Positions 24,340-35,075 of a stretch of DNA of 64,000 bases are shown here, in pieces. Each line of letters opens with the position of its first letter. The stretch's first letter is position 1. The translations under genes and the position numbers were made by a program. Source of the stretch: Aphidius gifuensis (taxonomy: Eukaryota > Arthropoda > Insecta > Hymenoptera > Braconidae); assembly GCF_014905175.1 (NCBI RefSeq), contig NC_057790.1, positions 9,052,001 to 9,116,000 of the forward strand. Direction: 5' to 3'. The notes beneath the pieces were generated by a model. That model saw only the letters and a list, made by a program, of their open reading frames with translations, was not told where the DNA came from and did no database searches.

Positions 24340-24545
24340 TATACTACAGAATGCCTGATTGTAACTGTTACCGAAGGCCAGCTGACCGATCACCATGGCA
24401 CTGCATGTTGCAATGTAGACTGGCCGAAAATGGATTCCTGCCCAGATCCGTTACCGGATCTGACGTCTTAATTCTATGTTTTTTCTTTTTACTCTATAGC
24501 CAACCCACGCCTAAAGATGTTTGAACATCAATAAAAAATAAGGCA
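24340..24545 (+). repeat. Possible dispersed repeat related to 14380-14530
   Basis: Shared words with 14380-14530 in the same order: 'tggattc', 'atccgt', 'cgcctaaagatgt', 'aaaaata'. This moderately GC-rich island in AT-rich DNA could be a SINE or LINE tail. Weak support. Confidence 0.3.
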
Positions 24546-24732
24546 AGTATTATTATTGCTTAATTAAGTAGTGAAAACTTAAGTAATTTTATAGGTATCA
24601 GTATCGAAAAAAAACACTTGCATGAAATAAAAATATATATAAAAAAAAAAATGTGTGTGTTAGCAGTACGCGTGAGGGAAGTGAAACTTTTTTCGCAGTC
24701 CATTAAAATATTTTATCATGTGGATGGACATA

Positions 24733-24954
24733 GGGCCAGTTTTTTCGTCCACAACTACAGTTAACTATAAGAATTAAACTCGTCGTTAGTTGAGTCGAAT
24801 CAGGAACCAATGGATTTAGTTACCGACTGCGTTTTCATACGTATGGCTTCAGTATTGTAAATGTCAATTGATAAGTTAATTCTTAGTTAATTCTTAGTTA
24901 ATTAAACTTTTTCAATGTTCAGTTAACTGTAATCGTGGACAAAGAAACCGGCCC
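24733..24954. mobile_element. Short MITE, 222 bp, GGGCCRGTTT ends
   Basis: The left end GGGCCAGTTTTTTCGTCCAC is matched on the right by the complement of GGGCCGGTTTCTTTGTCCAC. The arms continue (ACAGTTAACT, TTAATTC). The element is too short to code. No clear target-site duplication. Confidence 0.75.
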
Positions 24955-25200
24955 TCAGAAGTGAATAAGTAAAAAAAAAGGAAATAATCAAAGAGGTTTA
25001 CCGATGGTTCAGTGGAAAAAAATAAAAAATAAAGCACGATTTTGTTTTGTTTTTTTTTTTTGATTTTATTTTTTTTTCAAATAAAGAATCTAAATTTTTT
25101 GGATCTTCAATTTTTTTTATTGATTCTGCTATTTTTTCCCACTGATTTGTTAGCCTTTGAATTTGTGATAGTTTCAATAATATTCGTCGCATTAATGTGA

Positions 25201-25940
25201 GAAGGGCATGAGTGCCATTTTCGAAAATTTTTTTTTATTAAAAGAAAAAGGGCGTCAGTGCAAATTCATTAATTTTTGGGTTCTTTATCTAATTTTAAGA
25301 CTTAAAAAAAAGAAAAAAGGGCGTAACAACCTTTGATAAAAGATGAGGGGCGTATTTCCAATTTTATTCAAATTCATTCAATGGTAGAGTAAAATTATCG
25401 ATTATTTATCGATAATTATAAATGATCCATTATGAAAAAGAAAAACATAAAAATAATTACAAATAGTAACTTACATAAGTATTTAAATTTGTTTTTTTAT
25501 ATATTTTTGTCGAAAATATAAAATGATAAAGTAAATGTATCTTATATTTATCACCTATGAATACATTATTTTATTATCTTATATATATTTGATAAAAAAA
25601 TATAAAAAAAAACTAATTTAAATACTTATGTGACTTACGATTTGTAATTATTTTCATGTTTTTCTTATTTATAATAAATTATTAATAATTATCAATAAAT
25701 AATCAATAATTTGAAATACCCTACTATTGAATGAATTTAAAATAAAATTGGAATCACACCCTTCATCTTTTATCAAAAAGTATTTCATATCTTGGACATA
25801 CGCTCTTTACCCTCCATTAAAGGTTGTTACGTCCTTTCTTCTTTTTTTTAAGCCTTCATATTAGATGAGAAACCCAAAAATTAATAAATTTGCAATTACG
25901 CCCTTTTTCCTTTAAAATAAACAATTTTGAAACGAAATAA
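25201..25940. mobile_element. Palindromic MITE, 'GGCGTAAGTGC' family, copy 1
   Basis: Left and right halves are inverted copies: GGGCGT.AGTGCAAATT, TTAATTTTTGGGTT, CATCTAATTTTAAG, AGGGCGTAACAACC, then AAAAGATGA.GGGCGTA, then aattttattc, meeting around 25570. A smaller copy of the same family is at 44442-44632. Confidence 0.8.
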
Positions 25941-25944
25941 TAAT

Positions 25945-26450
25945 AATATTAATGATCATATTAGAAATATAAATGAAAATATTGATAATGATATAAAATT
26001 ATAATATTATTGAAACTACCATTAATATTATAATTATTGATAATTACAATGATATTGATATAAAGCATAATATCAATGATAATAATGTTAATAATAATAT
26101 CATGATCATTATTCATATTATTATAACTATTCATATTATAATAATATTATTATTGATATTGATTGATAATATTATTTTTATTATGATTATTATTATTCAT
26201 ACTATTAATATATATTAATAATAATAATAATAATAATAATTTCAAAAATAATAATATTATCAATTTTACTATTATTATTAATATAATAAATACCATTATA
26301 TTATTGGAATTATTATTATCCATACTATTAATATTTATTGATAATAATGATAACAATAATTTCGATAACATTGATATCAATGATAATAATAATAATATTT
26401 ATAATACTAATATTATTATTATTATTATTATTAATATTATTTCGATCAGC
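25945..26450. repeat. AT-rich degenerate microsatellite (aat/ata/gat)
   Basis: About 500 bases of aataat, tattat and gata words on both strands. The frames found here encode only N/I/L-rich low complexity. Confidence 0.85.
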
Positions 26451-26657
26451 TGGGCAAATGAATGGGCAAATGCACACTCACACACATTCATTCCAAGCAC
26501 ATCATCTCTTTTTTTACTCAATCATATTCCCTTACTCACTCTGATAAACTATACTGGCAAATGCTTGGTTGTACGCCCGAGCGTCACTCGGCCGACACAC
26601 ATTTCTTTTTCTACTACTCTGCGGAAAGAAGTTTCACTTCAAAAAATAAATAAATTT

Positions 26658-27150
26658 TTATCGTTGAACTGGCATTCTGACACGAGTCATGTCACCTGAA
26701 ACATTACAAAATGGGCAACGAACCTGACAGTCTGGGTGCATATTCATGACTGTGTTGATGCAAGTATTACATGCCATTAATCGATGGCATGTTTTTGACA
26801 TAAATGTGATTGGCTCATCACGACAAATTTGGCACTGCCAGTCATATGGTCGTTTCGAAACAGACATGAATAAAGCTCATGTTACATTTTGTAACATGAC
26901 ATTTTCACTCACATAAAAATGCACATACCTGCTCGGGCTAGTACCGAATGTCACCTTTTCTCCATGTGACACAATTAAAATATTATTTATTGGGGGTTGA
27001 TTTTTTTCGCTAAAATCAACAAAAGGCTCAATTAAAAGTACACGACCAGGATTTCTTACTTTACAAAACCAAGAAAAACAATTAAAATACGAATAAACCC
27101 AATGAAATAAATGATTAAAAAGCTTACGAGGACACCAAAGAATCGCTCAG
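26658..27150 (-). pseudogene. RING-like Cys-rich ORF B (one in-frame stop)
   Basis: One frame runs from about 27150 to the stop at 26658: hydrophobic/aromatic text with WCPRKLFNHLFHWVYSYFNC, then NPGRVLLIEPFVDF, SHGEKVTFGTSPSR, one TGA at about 26882, and a 69-residue end. That end carries CQIC...KTCHRLMACNTC...RCPFC, i.e. CX2C-X11-C(H)X5-CX2C-...-CX2C, laid out like an IAP-type RING (C3HC4) but with the His directly after the third Cys. RING proteins are usually E3 ubiquitin ligases. The ORF lies just downstream of a second Cys-rich ORF with similar spacing. I do not recognise the family; a TE- or virus-derived gene is possible. Confidence 0.5.
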
Positions 27151-27786
27151 TGTGCTGGTTATGGTAGATAGGGCCGGGTAAAGACTCAGAATCCACTGTG
27201 AAATTGATACTAATAATTAACCTGAAATTGACTACAATGAACTAAATAATTGACAAAACTCAGAGTATTTTATATAATAAAATAATAAATTTGTTATTTA
27301 TTCAATTATCTTTTAAATATTACTACAACTTATACACTAATTTCCGGATTGTGACGTCTCGTGAGCCTCCAGTCGACAGGTGGAAAATACTCACGAGATC
27401 CATGTAAAATGGGGAATTCATCCAAATGTTAATCTCTCAGGCCAACCTCAGCTAAAAGCTGGTGGATGGACTTGACGAATGACGAGACCAACACTGGAAT
27501 TGAACTCCTGAACGACCTAAATGGACTCTCAATAAGGCTCTCTGCTTTGCAGCTGAAAAACCAAGTTGACAAGTCCATGGCAAGGTTGGCCAACGCTGAC
27601 TACTGAGCTGAGCTGAACTCTCTATATAGTCACTCTTCCCACTCCCTCGGCTCATTCTTTCTCCTCTCTTTTGCAAGAGTGGGAACAGCAAGCCGAGTGA
27701 GGAGAATATTATTATTACAATACAAATTTTATAAATGTAGGGAAAAGAAATGGAACCTAAGGTTGACGTGACAACATCACGTTACA
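27151..27786 (-). repeat. Candidate LTR, minus orientation (~636 bp)
   Basis: Read on the minus strand it begins TGTAACGTGATG and ends CCAGCACA. It is more GC-rich than its flanks and contains a TATATAG box near 27625, with AATAAATAAC near 27295. No target-site duplication was seen. It separates the two RING-like ORFs. It could be a solo LTR or a promoter region of another kind. Confidence 0.35.
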
Positions 27787-27852
27787 ATTTATACTAAAAT
27801 AAATAAAATAAAACGGTTTAAAAGACAAAAAAAAATTATTTTCATATATTTA

Positions 27853-28342
27853 CCTTCATTTTGTGTTGATGGTAAATGAACTCGTACAGATAGCTGAACC
27901 CTTCCATTACAAGTTGGACAATTTGGTTGTGCATGTGGCTGACGTCTCATTCTATCAACACGTTGTTGACAATACACTAAACAGTTGCATGGCTTTGCTC
28001 CCATGGTAACTGCATTAACATTACAACGTAGGCAGTGCAATTTAAAGTTGGCAATTGGTTCTTTGGTATGGTTCTAATTAGACTACTTGTTATAATATGT
28101 AGAGTTGTTAAGTTTGGAATATTCTCCAAAAATAAAGAATCACCATATATAAAAGAATTTTTATTTTCATAATTAATCAAACTTGTACGTATTGCAGCTT
28201 CGTTGTGGACACGGAGACTTGCCCATTGATCCAGATAAATGGTATTTTGCATCATTAAATATGTTTCAGCATGAGGGACGCTCATGGCAGACCTCCATGA
28301 CCTTATTTGCACAATTGTTGGAAATGGAAAAGTCATAGACAT
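27853..28342 (-). pseudogene. RING-like Cys-rich ORF A, probably followed by an intron donor
   Basis: A 28342-to-28050 frame (FPTIVQIRSWRSAMSVPHAE, then YLMMQN, then SFIYGDSLFLENIPNL) shifts frame near 28055 into LHCLRCNVNAVTMGAKPCNC with CQQRV and NCPTCNG: CX2C-X11-CXC-X3-C-...-CX2C, the same register as ORF B's RING but degenerate. At 27853 the coding text meets AAG|GTAAATA, a good splice donor. An upstream ATG-bearing frame near 28500 (MFFNELREQTTHTF) may be a first exon, but I could not find a junction that keeps the frame. Family unknown. Confidence 0.45.
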
Positions 28343-28509
28343 ATCTTCATGTTTAAAAACAACAGTATATTTTAATTATTATATTTATATTTATAAAATA
28401 TGAGATTTAAAATAGAAAAAAAATACCTAACAATCACACAGTTGCAGACTCGATCAATTGATTCAAATGTGTGTGTTGTCTGTTCTCGCAGTTCATTAAA
28501 AAACATGAT

Positions 28510-29053
28510 ATCTCAAATTGTAATTTGCTGAGTGACAATGCCTTGTGTTTCTTATTGGGATAATTCCATAACGTTTAATAGCAGTAGCAGAACACTTCAG
28601 TTTAGCGAAAAAAAAAATTGTCATTTTCGATTTGATAAATATTAATTTTTACTTTGAAAACAAATAAGCATTTATAATTTTACCATTTATTCCCCTACCT
28701 CTTTTCCCATCTAATTCAATAAAAAATGAAAAAAATAAAAATTTTAATATTCAATAAGAAAAAAGAACAATTTTTAATTCCCTAAAATATTGATTTTTTA
28801 GTTCAATCAAAAAGGTAGGGGTACTTTTTTGCTAAAAATTTTTTTCTAAAAAATTATTTTCTAGTATTTTTTTTTTCGAAATTAAGTTTTCTAAGAAATC
28901 AATTTTTTCTAAAATATATTTGTTAAATAATTAATTATTTCTGAACACGTTTATTTTCTATATTTTTATGTTAGATATGATTGTTATAACTTGAAGATTT
29001 AATATGAGTTAAAATATCGTCATTATCAACATAATCTTGATATTTAGACACGA
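28510..29053. other. AT-rich spacer, nothing identified
   Basis: Runs of A and T with no ORF or structure of note. Confidence 0.5.
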
Positions 29054-29562
29054 TGTTACGAACTCGTATTTATAGTTTCTTGACTTTTTCTAATTTTCTG
29101 TCTCTGTTTACGCGAGCTCCTCTAATGTGTGTCGTCACAGAAATGACCAGTAACCACTGTGCATCCCTGTTATTCACTGGCCAATCAGCGCACATTAGAG
29201 AAGTTCTCATGTCGTCACAACGTTCGGTTTACACCGTGCGTTGCCGTAACTGTTCGAGTCTTCCGTACATCATCGAGGATCTCCGGCCAACTCCGAGTTC
29301 AACATCAAGCAAGCCTCCAAGCAGCAGTCTGGAGTCACTTGCGTTTTGGTTTTACTACAACACACACCTCATTTTTTTTTCATCCAATTATACCTGGGGA
29401 TACACACAAAGTATAATTACTTTGAGTTATTTTTCACGTTGAGCAAAAGGTATACAACCTTTTGCAGAGTATATTTATTGAGTAATATCACCCTTTTGTA
29501 CATATTTTTCCCCATTAAATAAACACTATTATTTAACCACAAAGTTGTCATATCCTGTCACA
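29054..29562 (+). repeat. 5' LTR of a BEL/Pao element (~509 bp)
   Basis: It begins TGTTACGAAC and ends CTGTCACA, with a TATTTATAG TATA box 20 bases in and ATTAAATAAACAC near the end. About 30 bases on is CCTGGCGCAAAC, a plausible primer binding site, and then BEL/Pao coding sequence. Frames within the LTR (29053-29442) are not treated as genes. Confidence 0.65.
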
Positions 29563-29574
29563 TTTATTTCATCC

Positions 29575-30730
29575 TTTTATACAGTACACATCCTGGCGCA
29601 AACATTTGGTAACCAAGGAATTAGCAAACCGTCTAGGACTCAACAGATCATCAGCATGTCTTGCAGTGGTTGGCATTGACCAAAATTCCATGCAAGCTAG
29701 AGGAGAAATTATAATTACGGTGATCTCCAAGGTTTCACCGTATCGCCGAGCTGTTTCAGCTTTAATTATGCCAAGGCTCACTGGGTTGTCACCATCGGCA
29801 GCCATTAAGAGGCAGCAATTACAAAATTGGCATCAGATTCAACACCTGAAGCTGGCTGATCCCGAGTTGTATTTGCCAGCGCCAATTGACGCCATCCTTA
29901 ATACTGATGTATACAGCACAGTATTAAAAGAAGGTGTCTTGAGAGGCAGAGAAAACCATCCAACAGCTCAGAGTACCGAGCTGGGTTGGGTGTTATCTGG
30001 TAACACACCGAGCTTTGGTAGAGATATTTCTCTCATGACATCAAAGAATTACCACCAGGGCATCAAATGTCAGAGAGAAGAAGAGTTGTACCAACTTGTC
30101 AAGAGATTTTGGCTGCAAGAAGAGCAACTTGAGTCATCAGACCTTATAGATGACGTCTGCATGAAATATTTTATTTCAATCTATGAGAGAGATGCACACG
30201 GTCGTTTTGTGGTAAGGTGCCAATTTAAAAGGTGTGTAGACAATTATGGTAACTCGTATAAGTTAGCCTTGAGAATGTTACACAATCAAAAGAAGAGAAT
30301 GGCTGAAATCCAGCTCTTCAACAGGCATATTGTGACTTCATGAATGAATACAAGTCACAAGGTCACATGGTAAAAGTATCACTATTAGTATATTAGTTAT
30401 ATTCCAATAGCCTACAAAAAACCTAAAACAATTACAAAGAGAGTCGTTTCAGCACAAGTAGCTCAGCTATTTGATCCACTTGGATGGATTTCACCAGTCA
30501 TAGTTAAGGGTGAACTATTTATGCAATCTCTATGGAAGAGTAAGCTCGACTGGGATGAGCCAATTCCTGAAAATTTATTGGGTCCATGGAGAGACTTTGT
30601 CTCTCAACTGAGTCATCTGTCTGAGATAAAAATACATAGATGGTTAAATCTCACACCAACAGTTTCATCATTTGAAATTCATGGATTTGGTGACGCTTCT
30701 GATGCAACAATCCGTTTGTAATGAAATATC
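29575..30730 (+). pseudogene. BEL/Pao polyprotein fragment (protease-linked/RT-edge region), internally deleted
   Basis: The 245-residue frame 29606-30343 has QNSMQARGEIIITVISKVSP, LADPELYLPAPIDAILNTDV and the BEL/Pao hallmark ELGWVLSGNTP, the aspartic-protease-like region preceding the RT. After stops near 30345 comes VAQLFDPLGWISPVIVKGEL, then FMQSLWKSKLDWDEPIPE and EIHGFGDASDA, which lie past the RT. The RT core is therefore deleted. Gag is also missing between the LTR and this frame. It is a short deletion derivative; no 3' LTR was recognised. Confidence 0.85.
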
Positions 30731-30734
30731 GCAG

Positions 30735-31165
30735 CTAGATTAATTACAGAAGCAACATTTTGTTAGTTTATAATTTAATTTCGCTTGATAAGTTTTTAGT
30801 TGACCTTGTTTATCCAGCTCACTTAAGAAAACTATAGGAAGGTAGGGAAATTAGAAACGTAATTTAGGAAAATAATCAGCTGCTGAAATGAACGCGAAAT
30901 TAGTATACAAATTGAATACAAACAATTATGAAAACTTGAGTCAGACACAAATAATATAATGTTGAACAAAATGATCAATTTATTCATAAAATGCCACAAC
31001 TTTACCAATAATATTGATGCTGAGTAAAAGATAGTTAATATTGGGAACGACGTGGACCTTAAATGTGCACGTTAATATAACCTTGGATTGACCGTGATTC
31101 GATTGTTGGTGACTTATGATAGTATTTATTTTATAAGCCAATAAAATAAGTTAATGGGAATACAT
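30735..31165. other. AT-rich spacer, nothing identified
   Basis: No ORF or repeat boundary seen. Confidence 0.45.
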
Positions 31166-31167
31166 AT

Positions 31168-31425
31168 ATATTAGACCTATTCAAAAAAAAAAAAATATTT
31201 TTTTTTTTGGCCTTCAGTGAATGAAAATTTTTCAAATATTATGAGTGGTATCGACATAATCCTTGTGATTTTGGGATTCTATCGATATCACTCATTATAT
31301 TAATTTATTATTAATTATTTTCACTAAAATAGCCAACTGACCTTAGTGTCGGCTCTAGAAATCAGTTGAGGGTGCAAGGCCTCTAGATCCCTCTAACGTA
31401 ATACGTTTGTCGTGCGTTAGATGGA
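31168..31425 (-). repeat. Repeat with a long hairpin, copy 2 (inverted relative to copy 1)
   Basis: The palindrome at 31241-31295 (ATGAGTGGTATCGACATAAT ... ATCGATATCACTCAT) matches the hairpin at 12283-12337. On the far side the complement carries CTAGAGG, GCACCCTCAA and GAGCCGACAC as in copy 1. One edge begins ATTAGACCTATTCAAAAAA, resembling the termini of the foldback element at 55500-56307. Confidence 0.75.
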
Positions 31426-31772
31426 GTTAGGGTTGCTAAAATGCACACTAATTTTATATATTTTAATAAAACAAAAAAATTAAAAAGTTACGGCGTTTCA
31501 CTGCCGGACATTACAAGAGTAACTGGTAAATAATCAGGAGAGGTTGATACTTTCATTATTTTATAAGTAGGGGAAAAACGGTGTATGGTATGTGTTTTGA
31601 GTTGGAGCAGGTAGACTTTAATTTATTAATAATAATAAAGGATCGCAGAGTTGAATCAGGATAGTGTGATTGAATTAATTAGGTGAGGTGTCGATTGGTT
31701 CGAGTTAATTGTTGAGAGTTAGGATTTGAGTTTAGAATTGTTGAGCACATTAAATCAATAATGTTGATTAGG

Positions 31773-32439
31773 AGTTAGCCGACAAGTAATGGGCCGACAA
31801 AAAAACAATGATTGTAGCTGATTGTACTTGGATTGTAGATGATTGTAATATATTTCCACTGTTAATTAGTACTTGCGCATGTGCAGTTACCGCGATAAAA
31901 AAATAACAAATATTGAAGTTTGATTTATTTTTTTTTTTATTAAATATTAGTATGAATTGATAAGATAGTAATTTAATATTTACTTAGTTGTTTATTATTT
32001 GAAAAATTTTATTGTTTATCATTCTACACATTTTATTAATCCTCAACATTGCCCAACACCAACATGACATTTGGTCGCCATTTATTATCAGTAAACTCGC
32101 GCATGCGCAAGTTCTAATTAACAGTGATTAGCAGAGAGATGAATAGTACAATAGTTTTTAATTAATATTTAAAAAAATAAAAATTATTAAACAATGACAA
32201 ACGAAAAATAATGATGTACAAACGATTTGCTATCGATTAAGCATCTTATTACTATAAAAATATCAGCCATTTGAAAATTATAAATTGTCGGCTATATGAC
32301 AACTCCAAATATTCATTAATTAATTAAAATTAATCAGGGGGTTGACAAACAAAACTAAATATATTACAATCATCTACAATCCAAGTACAATCAGCTACAA
32401 TTATTGTTTTTTTGTCGGCCCATTACTTGTCGGCTAACT
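31773..32439. mobile_element. MITE with ~85 bp terminal inverted repeats
   Basis: AGTTAGCCGACAAGTAATGG, a 7-A tract and AATGATTGTAGCTGATTGTA at the left are matched by the exact or near-exact complement at the right end (ending CGGCTAACT). Inner arms (CACTGTTAATTAG, ACTTGCGCATG) also pair. The right half has about 230 extra bases, likely a later insertion. Confidence 0.85.
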
Positions 32440-32668
32440 GTTAATAAACATCAATAATAGTATTAATAAATAATAACACTAATTATTCATCATTTAATAA
32501 CTAATTTATTAACATCTAAGTTGAGTTGAGCAAAATATTCCATTATACTTCAAAATATATGTTGAGTAAATGAGCTGTTAAAAACTACTACTGAGAGCTA
32601 GAAAAAAAGTATAAGAAAAAATAATATTAAGAAAAAATGGTTGACAATGAATCTTCCATTGTTTGTCA

Positions 32669-33202
32669 CTAGATGGACACAGTGATATATGACCATTTAG
32701 TCAGAACAGTATGTACTCTTTGATCGTTACAATAAGCCCCAGTTGTTATTTTACACTCGATATGCAAACTATTGACTTGAATTATATTTGCTGGTAGATC
32801 TGGCTCATGTGTTTTATCAGCCTCCAATAATTTTGATGTCAACCCAAGTAAAGGTCCCCGTAATCTCCGTCCAGTAAAATCGATTATTTTATCGCTTTTA
32901 ATATATGTATGCAGAATATGATTGTTCCAGATCAACTTGATAGAATGTATTTTCAAGCTTTGAATAAGATCATCTATTTTGTAGCAGCCAGTTGGTATTG
33001 TAATTGATCCTGAAAGAACATAAGCTTCAATATATTCAATTTGATGATTATGAGTATCAATATTCGGTATTGAATCGAATAATAAAAAAGAAATAAGTTC
33101 TAATGAACGATTTTTTCCTCTTGTTAATTGAATTGGAGGAAAATATTGAGTTTCAAGCACTGATGATGTACCACTTAACGTTGAAGTGAATGTATCATGC
33201 AT
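32669..33202 (-). CDS. Maverick/Polinton penton-like minor capsid protein (remnant 1)
   Basis: A 177-residue intact frame. The N-terminal two thirds are a beta-rich domain starting LSGSITIPTGCYKIDDLI; it ends in IIQVNSLHIECKITTGAYCN and RVHTVLTKWSYITVSI, which resembles the C-terminal part of Polinton/adintovirus-type penton (single jelly roll) proteins. The usual last strand after the 'HT' motif is short here, so the C-terminus may be truncated. It lies 85 bases downstream of the protease on the same strand, as expected for a Polinton structural cluster. Polintons are virus-like DNA transposons; this copy is an old genomic remnant. Confidence 0.7.
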   Translation of the reverse strand: MHDTFTSTLSGTSSVLETQYFPPIQLTRGKNRSLELISFLLFDSIPNIDTHNHQIEYIEAYVLSGSITIPTGCYKIDDLIQSLKIHSIKLIWNNHILHTYIKSDKIIDFTGRRLRGPLLGLTSKLLEADKTHEPDLPANIIQVNSLHIECKITTGAYCNDQRVHTVLTKWSYITVSI

Positions 33203-33287
33203 GTTAAAAATTCATTAAAAACTGATGATAAATTATTATATTCAGGCTTTTTATAGTTTTCTAGCAAGGAATGCAAGACATAAATTT

Positions 33288-33602
33288 CTACAAGTAAAAG
33301 TATTCCAATCTCGATATCCTTTTTTGATTGAAATTGATGCTACCAACATCAAGATCTTTTGGTGGTTGTAAATTACAAAAACTATCAGAATATATTGCTA
33401 AATTGTTGTTGAGTTTTTTATATGCAACCCAATGTGTTCTAAGATTTTGTTTATCATCTAAATTAACAACTCTTGATTTTTGTGTCCAAGAACCATCTCG
33501 AGGCATATCATTCTGCATGAAAACACCACGAAAGTTTTTCATTTCTAATTGATTAGCAAATTTTCTAATGTCACCGTCAGTCAAGGCTTTCTGTGGTAGC
33601 AT
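33288..33602 (-). CDS. Maverick/Polinton adenovirus-type cysteine protease, partial (remnant 1)
   Basis: A 104-residue frame with MLPQKALTDGDIRKFANQ, FRGVFMQNDMP, RTHWVAYKKLNN (catalytic His) and IYSDSFCNLQPPKDL (the acidic partner within the 'DSF..PP' motif). These are the N-terminal and central motifs of adenovirus-protease-like PRO of Polintons, which processes capsid precursors. The distal part with the catalytic Cys is missing, so the enzyme is truncated after SRLEYFYL. It is between the minor-capsid-like frame and the penton frame, all on the minus strand. Confidence 0.85.
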   Translation of the reverse strand: MLPQKALTDGDIRKFANQLEMKNFRGVFMQNDMPRDGSWTQKSRVVNLDDKQNLRTHWVAYKKLNNNLAIYSDSFCNLQPPKDLDVGSINFNQKRISRLEYFYL

Positions 33603-33605
33603 CAG

Positions 33606-33950
33606 ATCTAGTTTTTTGGAGTGGAATAGAATCCCATTCCGCTTTCAAATAGTGTTAAATGTAGCCATTTTCTAATAGCAATCTCAGATTTCATCTGTTT
33701 ATCATGTCTTACAGTTTTTTGTAGTTGATTTTTACTCGATTTTGCTGCATTAATTGGCTTAACAACACCTAATGCTCTACCAAATGGTACACCTTACGCT
33801 GTTATAGCTGAAAGTATTGGAATTGAGAGTGGTAATGCATCACCACTTATATCTTCAGCAACTGGTACTCTCTCAGCATCAAGTTAGCATATTTACCACC
33901 AACATTTTTGATGGCTCCTCTTGCTCCTATTAATGCGTGTTAGGAAAAGA
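33606..33950 (-). pseudogene. Polinton PX-like minor capsid remnant
   Basis: Read on the minus strand with one frameshift and one stop: GARGAIKNVGGKYAN, LPLSIPILSAITA, GRALGVVKPINAAKSSKNQL and ESGMGFYSTPKN. A hydrophobic glycine/alanine segment followed by a short conserved C-terminal 'GxGFY..P' motif is the layout of small Polinton capsid-associated proteins encoded just upstream of the protease. The identity is inferred from the order and motif; confidence is moderate. Confidence 0.55.
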
Positions 33951-34645
33951 AATATTGTTCCTCATGTAGTGACAAAGTTTGCAATATAAATGATGAAAGA
34001 TACAGAAAAAATTTTGATTGTGTTATAAATATAAATAACGACACAATTCGTTGAGAATATATCACTTCATGTTTATATCCTGTTGAATCAAAGAAGAAAG
34101 AAGCGGAATTTCTGAAAGAAATAGGAAAAGTTAGAGATGTAATAAAGAAGAAACATCATTTATTAAAATTAGGTAGAAAAAGCATATCTGGAACTGCTAA
34201 CGAGCACTTAAAACTCGTCCTCGGACAAATTGAGGATATAGCTTCTAAAATAACACTAACAATAAAAATTCAAAAAAGTAAAATCAGTGAAGACAACACA
34301 TATGATTCTGACAGAGAAGAAGACAGTATCATTTCTGATAGAATGTCTTCAAATAATTTTAAAAATATAAACACAGAACAGAAACTCAGTTTTGATGAAA
34401 AAACAGAGGCTTTTCATGATACTATTGAAGATCTACAAGTGATAGAGCAAGAGGCAGATGAAACAGGTCTTAGAAATGATTTAACAATTCAATATTTGAA
34501 TAAAATAGATTCTTTACGATAGGATAAAGATTATGGGGAAAAAGAAAAAACAGTGGAGAATATAAAATTCGAAATGCTGAAACACTATTTGAAACTGATC
34601 ATATCAATATTGCTGATGAAACATATAAAATAACACAAGGACTAC
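33942..34645 (+). pseudogene. Acidic/basic charged ORF remnant linked to Polinton 1
   Basis: One frame with two internal stops (about 34051 and 34519). It starts with CSSCSDKVCNI, then a highly charged helical stretch (KKKEAEFLKEIGKVRDVIKK, LGRKSISG, DSDREEDSIISDRM). It runs opposite to the protease/penton cluster and toward the integrase. It has the low-complexity charged character of the poorly conserved Polinton ORF found between integrase and capsid genes, but the family is not certain. Confidence 0.45.
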
Positions 34646-34701
34646 TGTAATTATTGTTATTCATCATGTAATCTCCAGTAAAACAAAAGTCACTCAGATT
34701 A

Positions 34702-35035
34702 ATGAAAAAAAATTATGCTCAAATTCTTCTCAACACAAATGCACATTTAAAGTATCATAATTCTATAAATACATTGAAAAATTCAGCATTACAAAAGTAT
34801 ATTACATTTATACTGTCTCACATGAACAGTTTACATCATCATGGTTCTGGTTTACTACCGAAAAATATGATAATTCAAAGTAAAAATCAATCCAAAGTTC
34901 ATCGACATAATCCAAACGTGCTCGTTGATCGTTTGAGATTGCTAGCTGCTTCATGAACAGCTGCCAATCGAGGTCACGAAAATCAAATCATGTCAATCAT
35001 TGAAGAACTGAGAGAAGCCAACATTATACATTAAT
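34702..35035 (+). pseudogene. Polinton-associated ORF C-terminal piece
   Basis: An 84-residue frame ending NPNVLVDRLRLLAAS, followed past a stop by GHENQIMSIIEELREANI. The same 'NPN/DPNELVDRLR' block followed by an integrase occurs again at 52524-52635, so it belongs to the element. Function unknown. Confidence 0.6.
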
Positions 35036-35075
35036 ATTGCTGAAAATTCAGTCATCATACTACGCTTAAGGGAAC

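Noticed and set aside
26150..26544. Frames in the 26 kb microsatellite
   Set aside because: Low-complexity N/I/L translation of aat repeats.
29053..29442. 129-residue and 85-residue plus frames at 29053-29442
   Set aside because: Within the BEL/Pao LTR; normal for non-coding LTR sequence.
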